Positions 7,686-17,134 of a stretch of 44,643 bases of DNA are shown piece after piece. Below the pieces are notes generated by a model. That model did no database searches and was not told where the DNA came from. It saw only the letters and a program-made list of their open reading frames with translations. A program made the position numbers and the translations under genes. Position 1 is the stretch's first letter. Each line of letters opens with the position of its first letter. This DNA comes from Campylobacterales bacterium (GTDB lineage Bacteria; Campylobacterota; Campylobacteria; Campylobacterales; Sulfurimonadaceae), in the NCBI GenBank assembly GCA_016938735.1, contig JAFGUB010000031.1, positions 1 to 44,643 of the forward strand, read 5' to 3'.

Positions 7686-8338
7686 AGGCGTTCTTTGATC
7701 TTTTGTAAATCTTGCATGGCCACTTTTTTAAGCGAGGGGTTGCGCAGCAAAAAGCTTGGATGGTAGATGGGAATGACGCTCATGGCACCAAAAGGAATCT
7801 CGCGGCCACGTACCTGCTCAAAGGGTGTCGTGTCGCCGGTGAGCATCTCATAAGCTTCGCCGCCGAGCGGCATGATGATTTTGGGCTTGATCAGTTCGAG
7901 CTGTTTAAAAAGATAGGATTGGCAACTCTGAATTTCACTCTCGGAGGGGAGCTGGGTACCTAAAGGTTTGCACTTGACCCCGTGGGTGATAAAGACGTCG
8001 CGGACATCAAGCATCAAGACGTTTTCGATCATCTTTTTGAGTGTGGCACCGGAGTGTCCGGCGTAGTAGTGGTTGCTCTCATCGACGGCGGTGGAGACGT
8101 AGGCGTCGAGAATCATCAGCCGTGCATGGGGGCTTCCCGAACCGCTCATGCTGCGGGTACGCGATTTACTCAGATCGCACAGATGGCAGTTTCCGATCAT
8201 GGCGCAGAGCTGATCATACTGGCTGGGTAGGGGGTCACTGCTGGGAGGATTGATGAGGATCGGATCGCTGTAATTGCAACCGAGCGCACGAAGCCGATAG
8301 AGGTTCTGAAGAACAAGAAGATTCTGAAATGAGCGCAT
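7682..8338 (-). CDS. Uracil-DNA glycosylase, family 4 type
   Basis: The protein removes uracil from DNA at the start of base excision repair. Diagnostic parts are the Cys pair in NCHLCDLSKSR (Fe-S cluster ligands), VFITHGVKCKP followed by further Cys (QSCQSYL), KIIMPLGGEAYEML, and the C-terminal IPIYHPSFLLRNPSLK with the HPS motif. I take the ATG at 8338 (218 residues), because an upstream extension would run through the promoter and start of the divergent gene and its residues look non-coding. No strong ribosome-binding site is visible. The last bases overlap the LpoA-like gene (ATGA). Confidence 0.85.
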   Translation of the reverse strand: MRSFQNLLVLQNLYRLRALGCNYSDPILINPPSSDPLPSQYDQLCAMIGNCHLCDLSKSRTRSMSGSGSPHARLMILDAYVSTAVDESNHYYAGHSGATLKKMIENVLMLDVRDVFITHGVKCKPLGTQLPSESEIQSCQSYLFKQLELIKPKIIMPLGGEAYEMLTGDTTPFEQVRGREIPFGAMSVIPIYHPSFLLRNPSLKKVAMQDLQKIKERL

Positions 8339-8365
8339 ATGAAGCGAAGTATAGCCGAAGATCGG

Positions 8366-8371
8366 TATAAT
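8366..8371 (+). promoter_or_regulatory. -10 box for the small conserved gene
   Basis: A perfect TATAAT lies 22 nt upstream of the ATG at 8394, in the 55-bp gap between divergent genes. The ribosome-binding site GGAGTGA follows at about 8384-8390. Confidence 0.5.
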
Positions 8372-8393
8372 TCCAAAAAGTTTGGAGTGAGTC

Positions 8394-8684
8394 ATGGGAC
8401 GTAAATCGATCGATAAGCAGCAGGCCAAAGAGATGCAAAAAGCGATCAATAAGCTGCAAAAAGAGCTGGGCGAGGAGATCGTCGCCATCTTCAAAGAGGC
8501 GGGCAAGCCCCTTGACGTCGAAGAGCTGATGGAGCGCTATCCCGACAACGCACGCCGTCAAGAGAGCAACGCCACAACCCTCAAGCGTTACATGCAACTT
8601 GGCCTTGGGCCGCTGGTGCAAGAGGGCGTCTTGAAGCAGTTGCCCCAAAGTGCTGACGGGCGTTATCGCCTCGAACTCGCCTAA
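8394..8684 (+). CDS. Small conserved hypothetical protein, charged and helical
   Basis: The 96-residue protein has no signal peptide or membrane segment. It starts with a Lys/Gln-rich helix (residues 5-35: KQQAKEMQKAINKLQKEL). Then follows what looks like a small helical domain (AGKPLDVEELMERYPDNAR, TTLKRYMQLGLGPLVQEG) with the feel of a winged-helix fragment. I do not recognise the family. The ATG is supported by GGAGTGA and the upstream TATAAT. Its stop overlaps the aroE stop region by 4 bp (convergent). Confidence 0.75.
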   Translation: MGRKSIDKQQAKEMQKAINKLQKELGEEIVAIFKEAGKPLDVEELMERYPDNARRQESNATTLKRYMQLGLGPLVQEGVLKQLPQSADGRYRLELA

Positions 8685-9475
8685 AAAGCGAAACTCTCGC
8701 GCATGATCGTCTCGATCACGGCGCGTTCAAAACGCCCCTGCGTAAAGTATTCCGCCGCCAAAACCCCCTGAGACAAGAGCATTTCTGATCCATCCATCAC
8801 CGCTTTGTTCATCGCTTTTGAACGCTTCAAAAAGGGGGTCTCTTTGCCGTAAATGACATCAATGCAGTGTCCGGCTTGTGCCATAGTAGGCTCCAGAAGA
8901 GCGAGTGGAGCAGGGTAGTGCATGTCGGTAAGACCGGCTGAAGTGGTGTTGATGATCAGATCATAAGGGCGCGGCGTAAACGACTCCCAGTCAAAGCAAG
9001 CAAAACCCGCTTCTTCAAAAAAACGCAAACGCCCCTTGCTGCGGTTGAGCATCGTGACCGCACACCCCTCTTGTGAAAGTCGCATGGCGAGTGCCTTGGC
9101 CGTTCCGCCGGCACCAAGCATCAGAATGTTTTGGCGATGATGCACATGGCGCAGCGCATACCAAAAGCCGTCAGCGTCAGTGTTGTAACCGATCAGTCGG
9201 CCATCTTCATGGACAATCGTATTAACCGCGCCAATGCTTTGCGCCAATCCGCGCACCTCGTCACACGCCTCAAAAGCGGCCTCTTTGTGCGGAAAGGTGA
9301 CGTTAGCACCGCTAAGCCCAAGAGACAAAAAACGCTCTTTGAGCCTGCTTCCCTCAAGCAGATCAATGCGGGTGTAGCAGGCCTTTACATGTAAGGAATC
9401 AAAAAGATGGTTGTACATCAGCGGTGAACGCGAATGCGCTACCGGATGGCCGAAGATGGCAAAAAGCTCACTCAT
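8681..9475 (-). CDS. aroE: Shikimate 5-dehydrogenase
   Basis: The 264-residue enzyme reduces 3-dehydroshikimate with NADPH in the chorismate pathway. Substrate-binding residues appear in FGHPVAHSRSPLMYN and GANVTFPHKE (catalytic Lys). The nucleotide site is MLGAGGTAKALAMRL, followed by NRSKGR, typical of the NADP form, and later INTTSAGL and the C-terminal DGSEMLLSQG. Length is standard. It is the last gene of the leftward operon and overlaps trpE by ATGA. An exact TTACATGTAA at 9385 is read as Leu-His-Val. Confidence 0.97.
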   Translation of the reverse strand: MSELFAIFGHPVAHSRSPLMYNHLFDSLHVKACYTRIDLLEGSRLKERFLSLGLSGANVTFPHKEAAFEACDEVRGLAQSIGAVNTIVHEDGRLIGYNTDADGFWYALRHVHHRQNILMLGAGGTAKALAMRLSQEGCAVTMLNRSKGRLRFFEEAGFACFDWESFTPRPYDLIINTTSAGLTDMHYPAPLALLEPTMAQAGHCIDVIYGKETPFLKRSKAMNKAVMDGSEMLLSQGVLAAEYFTQGRFERAVIETIMRESFAF

Positions 9476-10872
9476 ACTTTCAGATCATCAAGCGTGCTCA
9501 TAAGGGCGCCGAGCTTGTTTTGTACTTCGAGGTACTCCAGCTCGTGTTGTGAATCAGCCACGATGCCCGCGCCCGCTTGCAAGATGATTGAGCCGGGCCG
9601 GATTAGGGCGGTTCGGATGGTGATCGCGCTGTCCATGTTGCCATCAAAGCCAAAGTAGCCTATGGTTCCGCTGTAAAAGCCGCGTTTGAGCCCTTCAAAC
9701 TCTGCGATCAGCTCCATTGCGCGGATCTTCGGCGCGCCTGTCATGGTGCCCGCCGTGAAGACGGCGGCAAGCAGATCGAACATATCGTTTTCGTCGCGCA
9801 GTGTAGCGATGATATCCGTGACAATGTGCATCACATGCGAATAGCGCTCGATGTGCATCATATTCTCGACTTTGACACTGCCGGTTTTGGCAACGCGCCC
9901 AACGTCGTTGCGTCCTAGATCGATGAGCATCAGGTGTTCGGCGCGCTCTTTGGGATCGCTGAGCAGCTCCTCTTCAAGTTCGCGGTCGCGTTCTTTGGTG
10001 TTGCCGCGTTTGCGGGTTCCGGCGATAGGGCGCAGCAAAATCTCGCCGTCATGCAGACGTATCATCACCTCAGGCGAACTGCCGACGATGCTGTACGTTT
10101 CATACTCCATGAGGTACATGTAAGGCGATGGATTTTTGGTGCGCAATATGCGGTAGAAGCTAAAAGGATCGACATCGGCGTGGTGGGTGTAGCGGTTGGT
10201 CATCAAAATCTGAAAAACGTCTCCGCTGCGGATCATCGCTTTGGAACGGTCTACCATCTCGAAGAAGTGCGCTTTGTCAAAGGCGAAATCCCCTCCGCGA
10301 TCGTTGCCGATGGGCAACAAAGGGGTGTAGTCGTAGCGCGATTTCAAAGCCGATTCAATCGGCTCAAAAGCTTCGCTTCCCAGAGCGCTCAGCAGGGTAA
10401 TTTTGTGGTTTTTGTGCGAATAGACGATGACCTGTTTGGGCAGGATCAGATCCATGTCCGGAGTATGCATCTCATCTGTGAGATGATCCATGAACGACGC
10501 GAGCACAGGTTCAAAGACCTTCACCATGTCATAGCCGATAAAACCGATAAAACCGTCGATGTAGCCTAAACCAAGCTCTTTGGCACGTGTGCGGAAGTAA
10601 CCCTGATCGACTGTTTGATAATAGTTCTTGAGAAAAGCGAAGGGTGAGATCGAGAGTGCTTGTGTGACTCCCGATGCATCGGTGTAGTAGGTATTTTGAT
10701 CCCGATACACCAGCCGTTCGCGGGCACCGATGATGATGATGCTGTAATTACCGCCCGAATTGCTCGCACTTTCAAACAAAAAGGTGACTTCATTGGGGTA
10801 GAGTGATTTGAGTTTTTGGTAGACGGCAATCGGTGCGAACTGATCGAGCGTAAACTGGGTTGCGTGAATCAC
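9472..10872 (-). CDS. trpE: Anthranilate synthase component I
   Basis: The 466-residue protein converts chorismate to anthranilate using ammonia supplied by TrpG. It shows the chorismate-binding domain (GTRKRGNTKERDRELEE, LIDLGRNDVGRV, TMTGAPKIRAMELI). It also has the N-terminal FLFESASN element, close to the LLES feedback-inhibition site of TrpE, which favours TrpE over PabB. The start is a GTG at 10872, with AAAGG 8 nt upstream. It follows the SPOR gene by one base and precedes aroE with overlap, so it sits inside the fur-lysS-glyA-aroE operon. No other trp gene is in the window. Confidence 0.9.
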   Translation of the reverse strand: MIHATQFTLDQFAPIAVYQKLKSLYPNEVTFLFESASNSGGNYSIIIIGARERLVYRDQNTYYTDASGVTQALSISPFAFLKNYYQTVDQGYFRTRAKELGLGYIDGFIGFIGYDMVKVFEPVLASFMDHLTDEMHTPDMDLILPKQVIVYSHKNHKITLLSALGSEAFEPIESALKSRYDYTPLLPIGNDRGGDFAFDKAHFFEMVDRSKAMIRSGDVFQILMTNRYTHHADVDPFSFYRILRTKNPSPYMYLMEYETYSIVGSSPEVMIRLHDGEILLRPIAGTRKRGNTKERDRELEEELLSDPKERAEHLMLIDLGRNDVGRVAKTGSVKVENMMHIERYSHVMHIVTDIIATLRDENDMFDLLAAVFTAGTMTGAPKIRAMELIAEFEGLKRGFYSGTIGYFGFDGNMDSAITIRTALIRPGSIILQAGAGIVADSQHELEYLEVQNKLGALMSTLDDLKV

Positions 10873-10873
10873 A

Positions 10874-11596
10874 TCACACCTTTGTCAAAAATGCGCCGGA
10901 TTCGATCACACGTCGCACTTCCCCAAGCGCCTTGCGTGCTTCGGCATCACTATTGTAAGGGCCGATGAGGACTTTGGTCATACTCTTGCCACCGCTCTCC
11001 ACTTTGTGGTACATATAAGCAAAGCCCGATGCTTCGATCTTTTTGATCAGAGTGTTTGATGGAACAGGTTTGCTAAATGATCCTACTTGAATATAGTGTT
11101 TGCCTTTAATGACGCCCGCAGGTGTCGCGACGGCTTTGGGAAACTCGGGTACCTTGGCGACTGCAGGTAGTGTTTGGGGCTTGGGTGTGTTTTGAACGGG
11201 TGCGGGCTCTGCCTTTGGCGGTGTCAGCGGTGTCGGTTCTGCGATAACGACCTCTTCTTGAGCCTGAGCTGTTTGCTGTGTCTGCTGGCTCTGTTGCTTC
11301 AGCTTTTGGGCGATCTGATGCAATTTTTCATCTTCATCTACTTTCTCTTCGATGACTTCTACCGGTTCGAAGAGAGGATCTTCCTGAGGTGCAGCGGTGC
11401 TTTGTGTTACGGGCTCTGGGGGCAATACGGCTTGAGGTAGATTGTCGTTGCTTTGCGATTGAAGCGAGTTCATAATCACAACTACGATGATGAGGATCAA
11501 CGAGAGGGTGGCGACTGCCAAAAGTAGTTTTTTGTTGCTACCGTTCGAATTGTTTCGATTGAGGATGATATCGTTGAGTTCGTTTTTTTCTTCCAT
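10874..11596 (-). CDS. SPOR-domain membrane protein
   Basis: The 240-residue protein has a short cytoplasmic tail, one membrane helix (residues about 23-42: LLLAVATLSLILIIVVVI), and a long Gln/Pro/Glu-rich linker (about 45-155). A C-terminal SPOR domain begins KHYIQVGSFSKPVPSN and ends near KVLIGPYNSDAEARKAL. SPOR domains bind denuded glycan strands at division sites, so a role in cell-wall or septum biology is likely. The ATG at 11596 follows AAGGG; a GTG ten codons upstream is unlikely. It lies 11 bp after the DUF1882 gene, the same order as in Campylobacter jejuni. Confidence 0.85.
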   Translation of the reverse strand: MEEKNELNDIILNRNNSNGSNKKLLLAVATLSLILIIVVVIMNSLQSQSNDNLPQAVLPPEPVTQSTAAPQEDPLFEPVEVIEEKVDEDEKLHQIAQKLKQQSQQTQQTAQAQEEVVIAEPTPLTPPKAEPAPVQNTPKPQTLPAVAKVPEFPKAVATPAGVIKGKHYIQVGSFSKPVPSNTLIKKIEASGFAYMYHKVESGGKSMTKVLIGPYNSDAEARKALGEVRRVIESGAFLTKV

Positions 11597-11607
11597 AGGG
11601 GCACCCT

Positions 11608-12156
11608 TTACATATGTTTCGACCACGAAGCGCCACGCTCTTTGGCGAAGACCTCGTAGGGCAGATTGAGAATGTTATATTCCGGCGGTAGTTCGTCACT
11701 GGGAAACATGCGCCACTGTTTAGGCTGTTTGGCGGCCAGTTTGAGCGATATGATTTTACCGAGCTGATAGGCCTCTTGCAAGGTGGTATGCCCTTTATGG
11801 ATATAGACGTGCAGATGGCCTTCGGTTTTGCTCGTAAACGCGGTAAAATTGATAAAGCCCTCTTCGCGCAACAGCAGTTGGGTTTTGTGGTAGAAGCGCT
11901 CAGGATCTCTGCCGTTATAATCGATGACGATATTTTCGACCTTGTTCATCTTGTTGATCAGTGAGTGCGCGACCGTGAGCTCGCCTTTAAGGTGCTGGTT
12001 AATCACGGCTTGGGTCAGCGTACGATCAACACGCTCGTATTTATTAAAAAACGTACGCCCCTTGAAACTGATTTTGTCGATCACGTTGTCACTCTTTTGC
12101 CAGTAGTGATCGGTGAGCATCTTGATCAGTTTTAGATCCATAGTGGTTACGGGCAT
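11608..12156 (-). CDS. DUF1882 protein, Campylobacterota-specific
   Basis: The 182-residue cytoplasmic protein is recognised as DUF1882 from its conserved blocks [49 protein letters not shown] and the C-terminal [11 protein letters not shown]. Function is unknown. The family is essentially confined to Campylobacterota and sits next to the SPOR gene and glyA in that group, which makes it a good lineage marker here. AAGGAAG precedes the ATG at 12156. The gene begins 15 bp after glyA and is probably co-transcribed with it. Confidence 0.88.
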   Translation of the reverse strand: MPVTTMDLKLIKMLTDHYWQKSDNVIDKISFKGRTFFNKYERVDRTLTQAVINQHLKGELTVAHSLINKMNKVENIVIDYNGRDPERFYHKTQLLLREEGFINFTAFTSKTEGHLHVYIHKGHTTLQEAYQLGKIISLKLAAKQPKQWRMFPSDELPPEYNILNLPYEVFAKERGASWSKHM

Positions 12157-12171
12157 ACGTCTTCCTTGGGC

Positions 12172-13419
12172 TTAATAAGTTGGTTGATGATAGAGGATAA
12201 AGTTTTTGGCCAATGCGGCAAGTTCCTCTTTAATCGCTTGATGTTTGGCTTCATTGGTAATGTCATCTAGGACATCTGCGATACGGTTGGCGATGAGCTC
12301 AAATTCTTTCTCTTTCATACCGCGCGAGGTAAGCGCGGGCGAACCGATGCGGATTCCGGAGGTGACGAAGGGAGATCGTGTTTCACCCGGAACGGTGTTT
12401 TTATTGACGGTGATGCCCGCGCGACCAAGCGCGGCATCGGCATCTTTGCCGCTAAAGGGTTTGTCAAGGAAAGAGAGGAGCACCAGATGGTTGTCGGTAC
12501 CGCCGCTTACCACATCGTAGCCGCGCGACATCAGCACTTCAGCGAGTACACGGGCGTTGGCCTTCACTTGTTTCGCATAGGTTTTCCACGCATCGGAGAG
12601 ATTGTGCTTGAAGCCAACCGCTTTGGCAGCGATGACGTGTACGAGCGGTCCGCCCTGAAGTCCGGGGAAAATCGCGGAATTGACCTTTTTAGCGATCTCT
12701 TCGTTGTTGGTGAGAATAATACCGCCGCGTGGTCCGGCGAGGGTTTTGTGCGTCGTGGAGGTGACGACATCGGCGTAAGGGAGGGGGCTTGGATGCTCAC
12801 CCGCCGCGACCAGTCCGGCAATATGGGCGATATCGGCAAAGAGGATGGCACCTACGGCATCGGCGATCTCGCGGAAACGTTTGAAGTCGATCTCGCGGGC
12901 ATAAGCTGAAGCACCGCAAATGATGATTTTGGGTTGGACGATTTTAGCAATCTCCATCACTTTGTCGTAGTTGATACGGCCGTCAAGCTCGACGCCGTAG
13001 GTGAAACTGTGGTAGTTTTTGCCCGAAAAGCTGGGTTTTGCGCCGTGGGTAAGGTGGCCGCCGTGGCTAAGATCCATCCCCAGTAGCTTGTCTCCGGCTT
13101 GCAGCAACGCCGCATAGACGGCTCCGTTGGCTTGCGAACCCGAATGGGGCTGTACGTTGGCGTAGCTGCAACCAAAAAGCCGGCATACGCGGTCGATGGC
13201 CAGTTGCTCGACGCCGTCGGCAAATTCGCAACCGCCGTAATAGCGTTTATAGGGGTAGCCCTCAGCGTATTTATTGGTAAAAACCGAACCCATCGCTTCC
13301 ATAACGGCGGGCAGGGTAAAGTTCTCAGAAGCGATCATCTCCAGATGGTGGGTCTGGCGGTCAAGCTCTTGGGCGCAGTAGTCGTAAATTTCGGGGTCAA
13401 AATCTTTTAAAAAGCTCAT
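12172..13419 (-). CDS. glyA: Serine hydroxymethyltransferase
   Basis: The 415-residue PLP enzyme interconverts serine and glycine, charging tetrahydrofolate with a one-carbon unit. It shows the N-terminal [10 protein letters not shown], the [11 protein letters not shown] block, the PLP-lysine region [14 protein letters not shown] and PGLQGGPL. Length is standard. Its ATG overlaps the lysS stop (ATGA), indicating translational coupling. Confidence 0.98.
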   Translation of the reverse strand: MSFLKDFDPEIYDYCAQELDRQTHHLEMIASENFTLPAVMEAMGSVFTNKYAEGYPYKRYYGGCEFADGVEQLAIDRVCRLFGCSYANVQPHSGSQANGAVYAALLQAGDKLLGMDLSHGGHLTHGAKPSFSGKNYHSFTYGVELDGRINYDKVMEIAKIVQPKIIICGASAYAREIDFKRFREIADAVGAILFADIAHIAGLVAAGEHPSPLPYADVVTSTTHKTLAGPRGGIILTNNEEIAKKVNSAIFPGLQGGPLVHVIAAKAVGFKHNLSDAWKTYAKQVKANARVLAEVLMSRGYDVVSGGTDNHLVLLSFLDKPFSGKDADAALGRAGITVNKNTVPGETRSPFVTSGIRIGSPALTSRGMKEKEFELIANRIADVLDDITNEAKHQAIKEELAALAKNFILYHQPTY

Positions 13420-14933
13420 TCTTGCTCCTCTTTGGTAGGTTGATTGTCATTTAGGGGTTTCATAGCTGGGAAGAGTAAAACATCTCGAATAGAGTGTTCA
13501 TTGGTCAGCAGCATTACCAGACGGTCGATACCGATCCCCTGTCCTGCGGTGGGTGCCATGCCGTAAGAGAGGGCAGTGACAAAGTCCTCGTCCATTTCGT
13601 GCGCTTCGTCGTCGCCGCCTGCTTTGGAGGCCATTTGTGCTTCAAAACGTTCAAGCTGATCGAGCGGATCATTCAGCTCACTAAAAGCATTGGCAATTTC
13701 GCGTCCTGCGATAAAGAGCTCAAAGCGTTCTGTGATGGCAGGGTTGCTGTCGCTGCGGCGTGCCAGCGGCGAGATCTCCACGGGATAATCGGTGATAAAG
13801 GTAGGATCGATCAATTTCTCTTCGACAAATTCATCAAAAAGTGCGCCTTGCAACTGCCCTAGGCTCAAATTCGCGTTGGCTTCCAGCCCTTTGGCGCGCA
13901 AAAAGGTGAGAATCGCCTCTTGGTCACAGACGATCTCTTGCGGTACGCCGCCGATCACGTAGAGCGATTCGACCAGCGGAATCTCTCTAAAGGCGTTGAA
14001 ATCGACCCGCATCTCTCCGTAGGGCAAAACGGTCGGCAGATTGAGATGGTCAAAGAGATAGTGAAAATACTCTTTGGTCAGTTCGATAAGATCTTTGTAG
14101 GTTTTGTAGGCCCAATAAAACTCAATCGAAGTAAATTCAGGATTGTGGGTGGCATCCATTCCTTCGTTGCGGAAGTTGCGGTTGATCTCAAAGACCGCCT
14201 CAAATCCGCCGACAATCAAGCGTTTGAGATAAAGTTCCGGCGCAATGCGCAGATAGCGATCTACCCCTAAAGCGTTGTGGTGGGTGACAAAGGGCTTGGC
14301 ATTGGCACCGCCGGCGATGGGGTGCATCATCGGCGTTTCGACCTCTAAAAAGCCCTTCTCCTCAAAAAAGCGGCGGGTGAGGCTGATGACGCGTGAACGG
14401 ATTTGGAAGGTTTTGCGTACTTCCGCGTTCATGATCAGATCAAGGTAGCGCTGGCGGTAGCGGATCTCTTTGTCAGTGATTCCGTGGAACTTCTCAGGCA
14501 GTGGGGAGATCGATTTGGTGAGGAGTTTGAGCTGGCTTACATGTAAGGAGAGCTCACCTTGGTTGGTCACAAAGGGAAAGCCGCCCACTTCGATGATATC
14601 ACCCACTTCGATCTCTTTTTTGAAGATATCGTTGTAAAAGCCCTCGGGTAGGTGATCGCGCGTAACGTAGATCTGTAAAACACCGCTTTCGTCTTCAAGG
14701 TTGAGAAAGCTGGCTTTGCCCATAAGTCGAAAAAGTTTGATACGACCCGCGACGACGTAGTGGCGCCGCTCGTCGCGTTTTTCTGCAAGCTGCGCTACGT
14801 CGCTATTGACGGAAAGAAACTTTTGGATGGTGCAGTTGCGTCCGGCATCGTTGGCATAAGGGTAGTAACCGGCCTCTTTGAGTCTTGCGGCTTTTTCGAT
14901 GCGCAGTTGAACGTACGGGTTGTCAAACAGCAA
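13416..14933 (-). CDS. lysS: Lysyl-tRNA synthetase, class II
   Basis: The 505-residue enzyme has an N-terminal OB-fold anticodon-binding domain (about residues 55-150: [17 protein letters not shown]). The class II catalytic domain follows, with motif 2 near [20 protein letters not shown] and motif 3 in [11 protein letters not shown]. The start is a TTG at 14933 immediately after the fur stop, with AAGGA upstream. No ATG is available nearby. An exact TTACATGTAA at 14537 is read as Leu-His-Val. Confidence 0.97.
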   Translation of the reverse strand: MLFDNPYVQLRIEKAARLKEAGYYPYANDAGRNCTIQKFLSVNSDVAQLAEKRDERRHYVVAGRIKLFRLMGKASFLNLEDESGVLQIYVTRDHLPEGFYNDIFKKEIEVGDIIEVGGFPFVTNQGELSLHVSQLKLLTKSISPLPEKFHGITDKEIRYRQRYLDLIMNAEVRKTFQIRSRVISLTRRFFEEKGFLEVETPMMHPIAGGANAKPFVTHHNALGVDRYLRIAPELYLKRLIVGGFEAVFEINRNFRNEGMDATHNPEFTSIEFYWAYKTYKDLIELTKEYFHYLFDHLNLPTVLPYGEMRVDFNAFREIPLVESLYVIGGVPQEIVCDQEAILTFLRAKGLEANANLSLGQLQGALFDEFVEEKLIDPTFITDYPVEISPLARRSDSNPAITERFELFIAGREIANAFSELNDPLDQLERFEAQMASKAGGDDEAHEMDEDFVTALSYGMAPTAGQGIGIDRLVMLLTNEHSIRDVLLFPAMKPLNDNQPTKEEQE

Positions 14934-15416
14934 TTATTTTCCTTTCTCTTGGCACGATTTGCAGATACCGTAGATCTGCATGGAGTGGTCTTGCATCAAA
15001 AAACCGAGCTCTTTGGCGATATCATGTTGCCTTGCTTCGATCGCCGCATCGACAAACTCGGTGATCTCACCGCAGGAGGTACAAATCATGTGGTCGTGGT
15101 GCTCTTTGGCGCCCAGCTCATACTTCTTTCCCTGCGCACCGAACGAAAGCGAGGTCACCATATCCGAGGTCTCAAGCAGTGCTAAGGTGCGATAGACGGT
15201 GGCAATGCCCGTTTTGAGCTCCGGATAGAGCTCTTTAATACGCTGATGCAGCGATTCGGGTGTGAGATGCTCGTCACAGTTGTAGAGCGTTTCGAGGATC
15301 ACTTCCCTTTGAATGGTGTATTTATAGCCGTTTTTTTTGAGAAGATCTTTAAATTTGGCTAAAAGGTCATCGTACTCTATCGTGCGCTGGGAAAAATCGG
15401 TTTCAGTTTTGCTCAT
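14934..15416 (-). CDS. fur: Ferric uptake regulator family repressor
   Basis: The 160-residue protein has the Fur layout. The N-terminal winged helix contains YTIQREVILETLY and TGIATVYRTLALLE (recognition helix). The metal-binding domain contains EHHDHMICTSCGEI (His/Cys ligands) and the second Cys pair CKSC near the end. The position directly upstream of lysS and glyA matches fur in Campylobacter, which supports Fur over PerR. It overlaps cvpA by ATGA and is followed by lysS without a gap. Confidence 0.9.
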   Translation of the reverse strand: MSKTETDFSQRTIEYDDLLAKFKDLLKKNGYKYTIQREVILETLYNCDEHLTPESLHQRIKELYPELKTGIATVYRTLALLETSDMVTSLSFGAQGKKYELGAKEHHDHMICTSCGEITEFVDAAIEARQHDIAKELGFLMQDHSMQIYGICKSCQEKGK

Positions 15417-16054
15417 TGATCGCTCTTTGATGGTTGGGATAGTGCAGTCATGTTGACATCATTTGGCTCAAGCAGTGCTTTGGCTTTGGCTTGGATCGCT
15501 TCACCGGCTGCGTCGCTCGCTTTTTGGATCCCCTCTTCGACCCCTTCGCTAATTTGTGCGCTTGCTTCAGTCGGATCGATGTGCATAATGATATCGCCGA
15601 CCTCCACGAGAACGGGATAGAGCAGGGAGTTTTGCATCAGCGGTGCAAAGTTGCTTTGGATGGCTTTAATGTTATTGAGAGCAAAAATGATCACAGCAGC
15701 GATCAGAAAAAACTTTCCGCTGCCGACCACGAAGCCCATGAACTTATCGATAGGCCCGAGCCCGCTGGCATGGCTGAGCTTTTTAAAGAGAATGCCGAGC
15801 ATGACCATCACACCCCAAAATAGGCCTAGCGTGAGCAAAAATCCGGTAAAGGTGACGGCACTTTGGTTTTCAAAATGAAAGATGGTGTTGTTGACCATCT
15901 CTCCAACGACTGAACCGAATCGAGAAGCCAAAAAGACGCCACCGATAATGCCGATGAGCCCAAAGAGCTCTTTAAAAAAGCCGTTAAAGATCCCCTTGAG
16001 ACCTAAAAGCAAAACGACGACGCCTATGACGATATCAAAATAGTGAAATGACAT
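15413..16054 (-). CDS. cvpA: CvpA family inner-membrane protein
   Basis: The 213-residue protein has about four membrane helices (residues roughly 5-25, 28-48, 65-90 and 100-125) with the family pattern FDIVIGVVVLLLGLKGIFNG and GFVVGSGKFFLI. A helical cytoplasmic tail is rich in Ala/Glu (about 155-205). CvpA was named for colicin V production in E. coli; the general role is unclear. The ATG at 16054 has AAGGACA upstream and lies 5 bp after the diguanylate cyclase stop; a longer frame would overlap that gene. Its stop overlaps the fur start. Confidence 0.87.
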   Translation of the reverse strand: MSFHYFDIVIGVVVLLLGLKGIFNGFFKELFGLIGIIGGVFLASRFGSVVGEMVNNTIFHFENQSAVTFTGFLLTLGLFWGVMVMLGILFKKLSHASGLGPIDKFMGFVVGSGKFFLIAAVIIFALNNIKAIQSNFAPLMQNSLLYPVLVEVGDIIMHIDPTEASAQISEGVEEGIQKASDAAGEAIQAKAKALLEPNDVNMTALSQPSKSDQ

Positions 16055-16059
16055 ACCGA

Positions 16060-16986
16060 TTATTGTCCTTGATTCCAAACTTGCAGTTGATCTTTACCCA
16101 TGTTTTTAGCGCGGTAGAGTGCCTGATCGGCATGTAAAAGTATCGATTCCGCATCATCGCCCTCTTGGTAGTGGGCGATACCGATACTGAGCGTTACCCC
16201 CATCTGCTGCTCTTTAAAGAGGAGCTTGCTTTTGCGTACGATCTCCATAATCCGTTCGGCAGCCATGACGGCTCCATCGGTGTCGGTACGGTTGACAAAG
16301 ATGACAAACTCTTCGCCGCCGAAGCGAAAGACTTTATCCCCGTCACGTACTGTCTTTTTGAAGATATTGGCTAGGAAAATCAACACTTTATCGCCCGCGA
16401 GATGACCGAATCGATCGTTGATATGTTTAAAATCGTCGATGTCGATCATCAACAGATGAAGGTTCTTTGGGCTTTTGCTCTGCTGGCAGGCACTTTGAAG
16501 AAATTCGTCCATTTTACTGCGGTTGTAGACTTTGGTCAGCGGGTCGATTGAGGATTTAACCTCCAAGTCTTTGATTTGCGAGACCAAGTCAGTAATGGTT
16601 TGATTGGCTTTACTAATCTCTTTGTTCATGTGGTCTTGAATCTCACGGAAGCGTTCGCTGATGCTTGCTTCGTCGATCAGTTTTTGCTCGAAACTTTCGC
16701 TGAGAATTTCACGTTGGCGTTCGGTGAGTGTTGCCATAATGTCGTTCGTGCTTTGATACGAGGCGAGCCCCTCTTTGGCGATATACTGGTACTCGCTGTC
16801 AAACGATAGTTTAGGAGTGTAGAGATTGAGGGGTACTCTAAATGAGCCAGCAAAGAGTTTTTGCGCGATCTCATGAAGGAAATCGATCAATTCAGATTCG
16901 TTGATCGGATCAGGCGTGTTGTCAATACGTGCGATGATCGCATCGTACACTTCATCGACAATGACTTTTGCATCGCTTTTGTTCAT
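16060..16986 (-). CDS. Diguanylate cyclase (GGDEF domain)
   Basis: The 308-residue protein makes cyclic-di-GMP from two GTP. The C-terminal half (about residues 140-305) is a GGDEF domain with active-site FRFGGEEF and an intact inhibitory I-site RDGD five residues before it. DPLTKVYNRSKMDEFL marks the domain start and TLSIGIAHY follows. The N-terminal 130 residues are helical with a short coiled coil (about 105-140) and no membrane segment or named sensor domain. The ATG at 16986 is preceded by AGGG; a start 7 codons upstream is less likely. It is the first gene of the leftward operon to aroE. Confidence 0.9.
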   Translation of the reverse strand: MNKSDAKVIVDEVYDAIIARIDNTPDPINESELIDFLHEIAQKLFAGSFRVPLNLYTPKLSFDSEYQYIAKEGLASYQSTNDIMATLTERQREILSESFEQKLIDEASISERFREIQDHMNKEISKANQTITDLVSQIKDLEVKSSIDPLTKVYNRSKMDEFLQSACQQSKSPKNLHLLMIDIDDFKHINDRFGHLAGDKVLIFLANIFKKTVRDGDKVFRFGGEEFVIFVNRTDTDGAVMAAERIMEIVRKSKLLFKEQQMGVTLSIGIAHYQEGDDAESILLHADQALYRAKNMGKDQLQVWNQGQ

Positions 16987-17134
16987 GGAGACCCTGCTTT
17001 GGAGCATAGCTTGAAACGGTAATTATAGCAGTTGTTATTGAAAATAGCCTTGTACATGTAAGTGCCGTCCCTGCGGTTTGTTTCATTAATTTGTGCTAAA
17101 ATCACACCCTTGATAAAATAAAAAGGTTAGATTA

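Noticed and set aside
8339-8506. N-terminal extension of the uracil-DNA glycosylase
   Set aside because: It would run through the -10 box and first codons of the divergent gene and adds hydrophobic residues not found in the family.
9934-10569. A 211-codon plus-strand frame opposite trpE
   Set aside because: trpE is certain from its motifs; the antisense frame has no ribosome-binding site or family.
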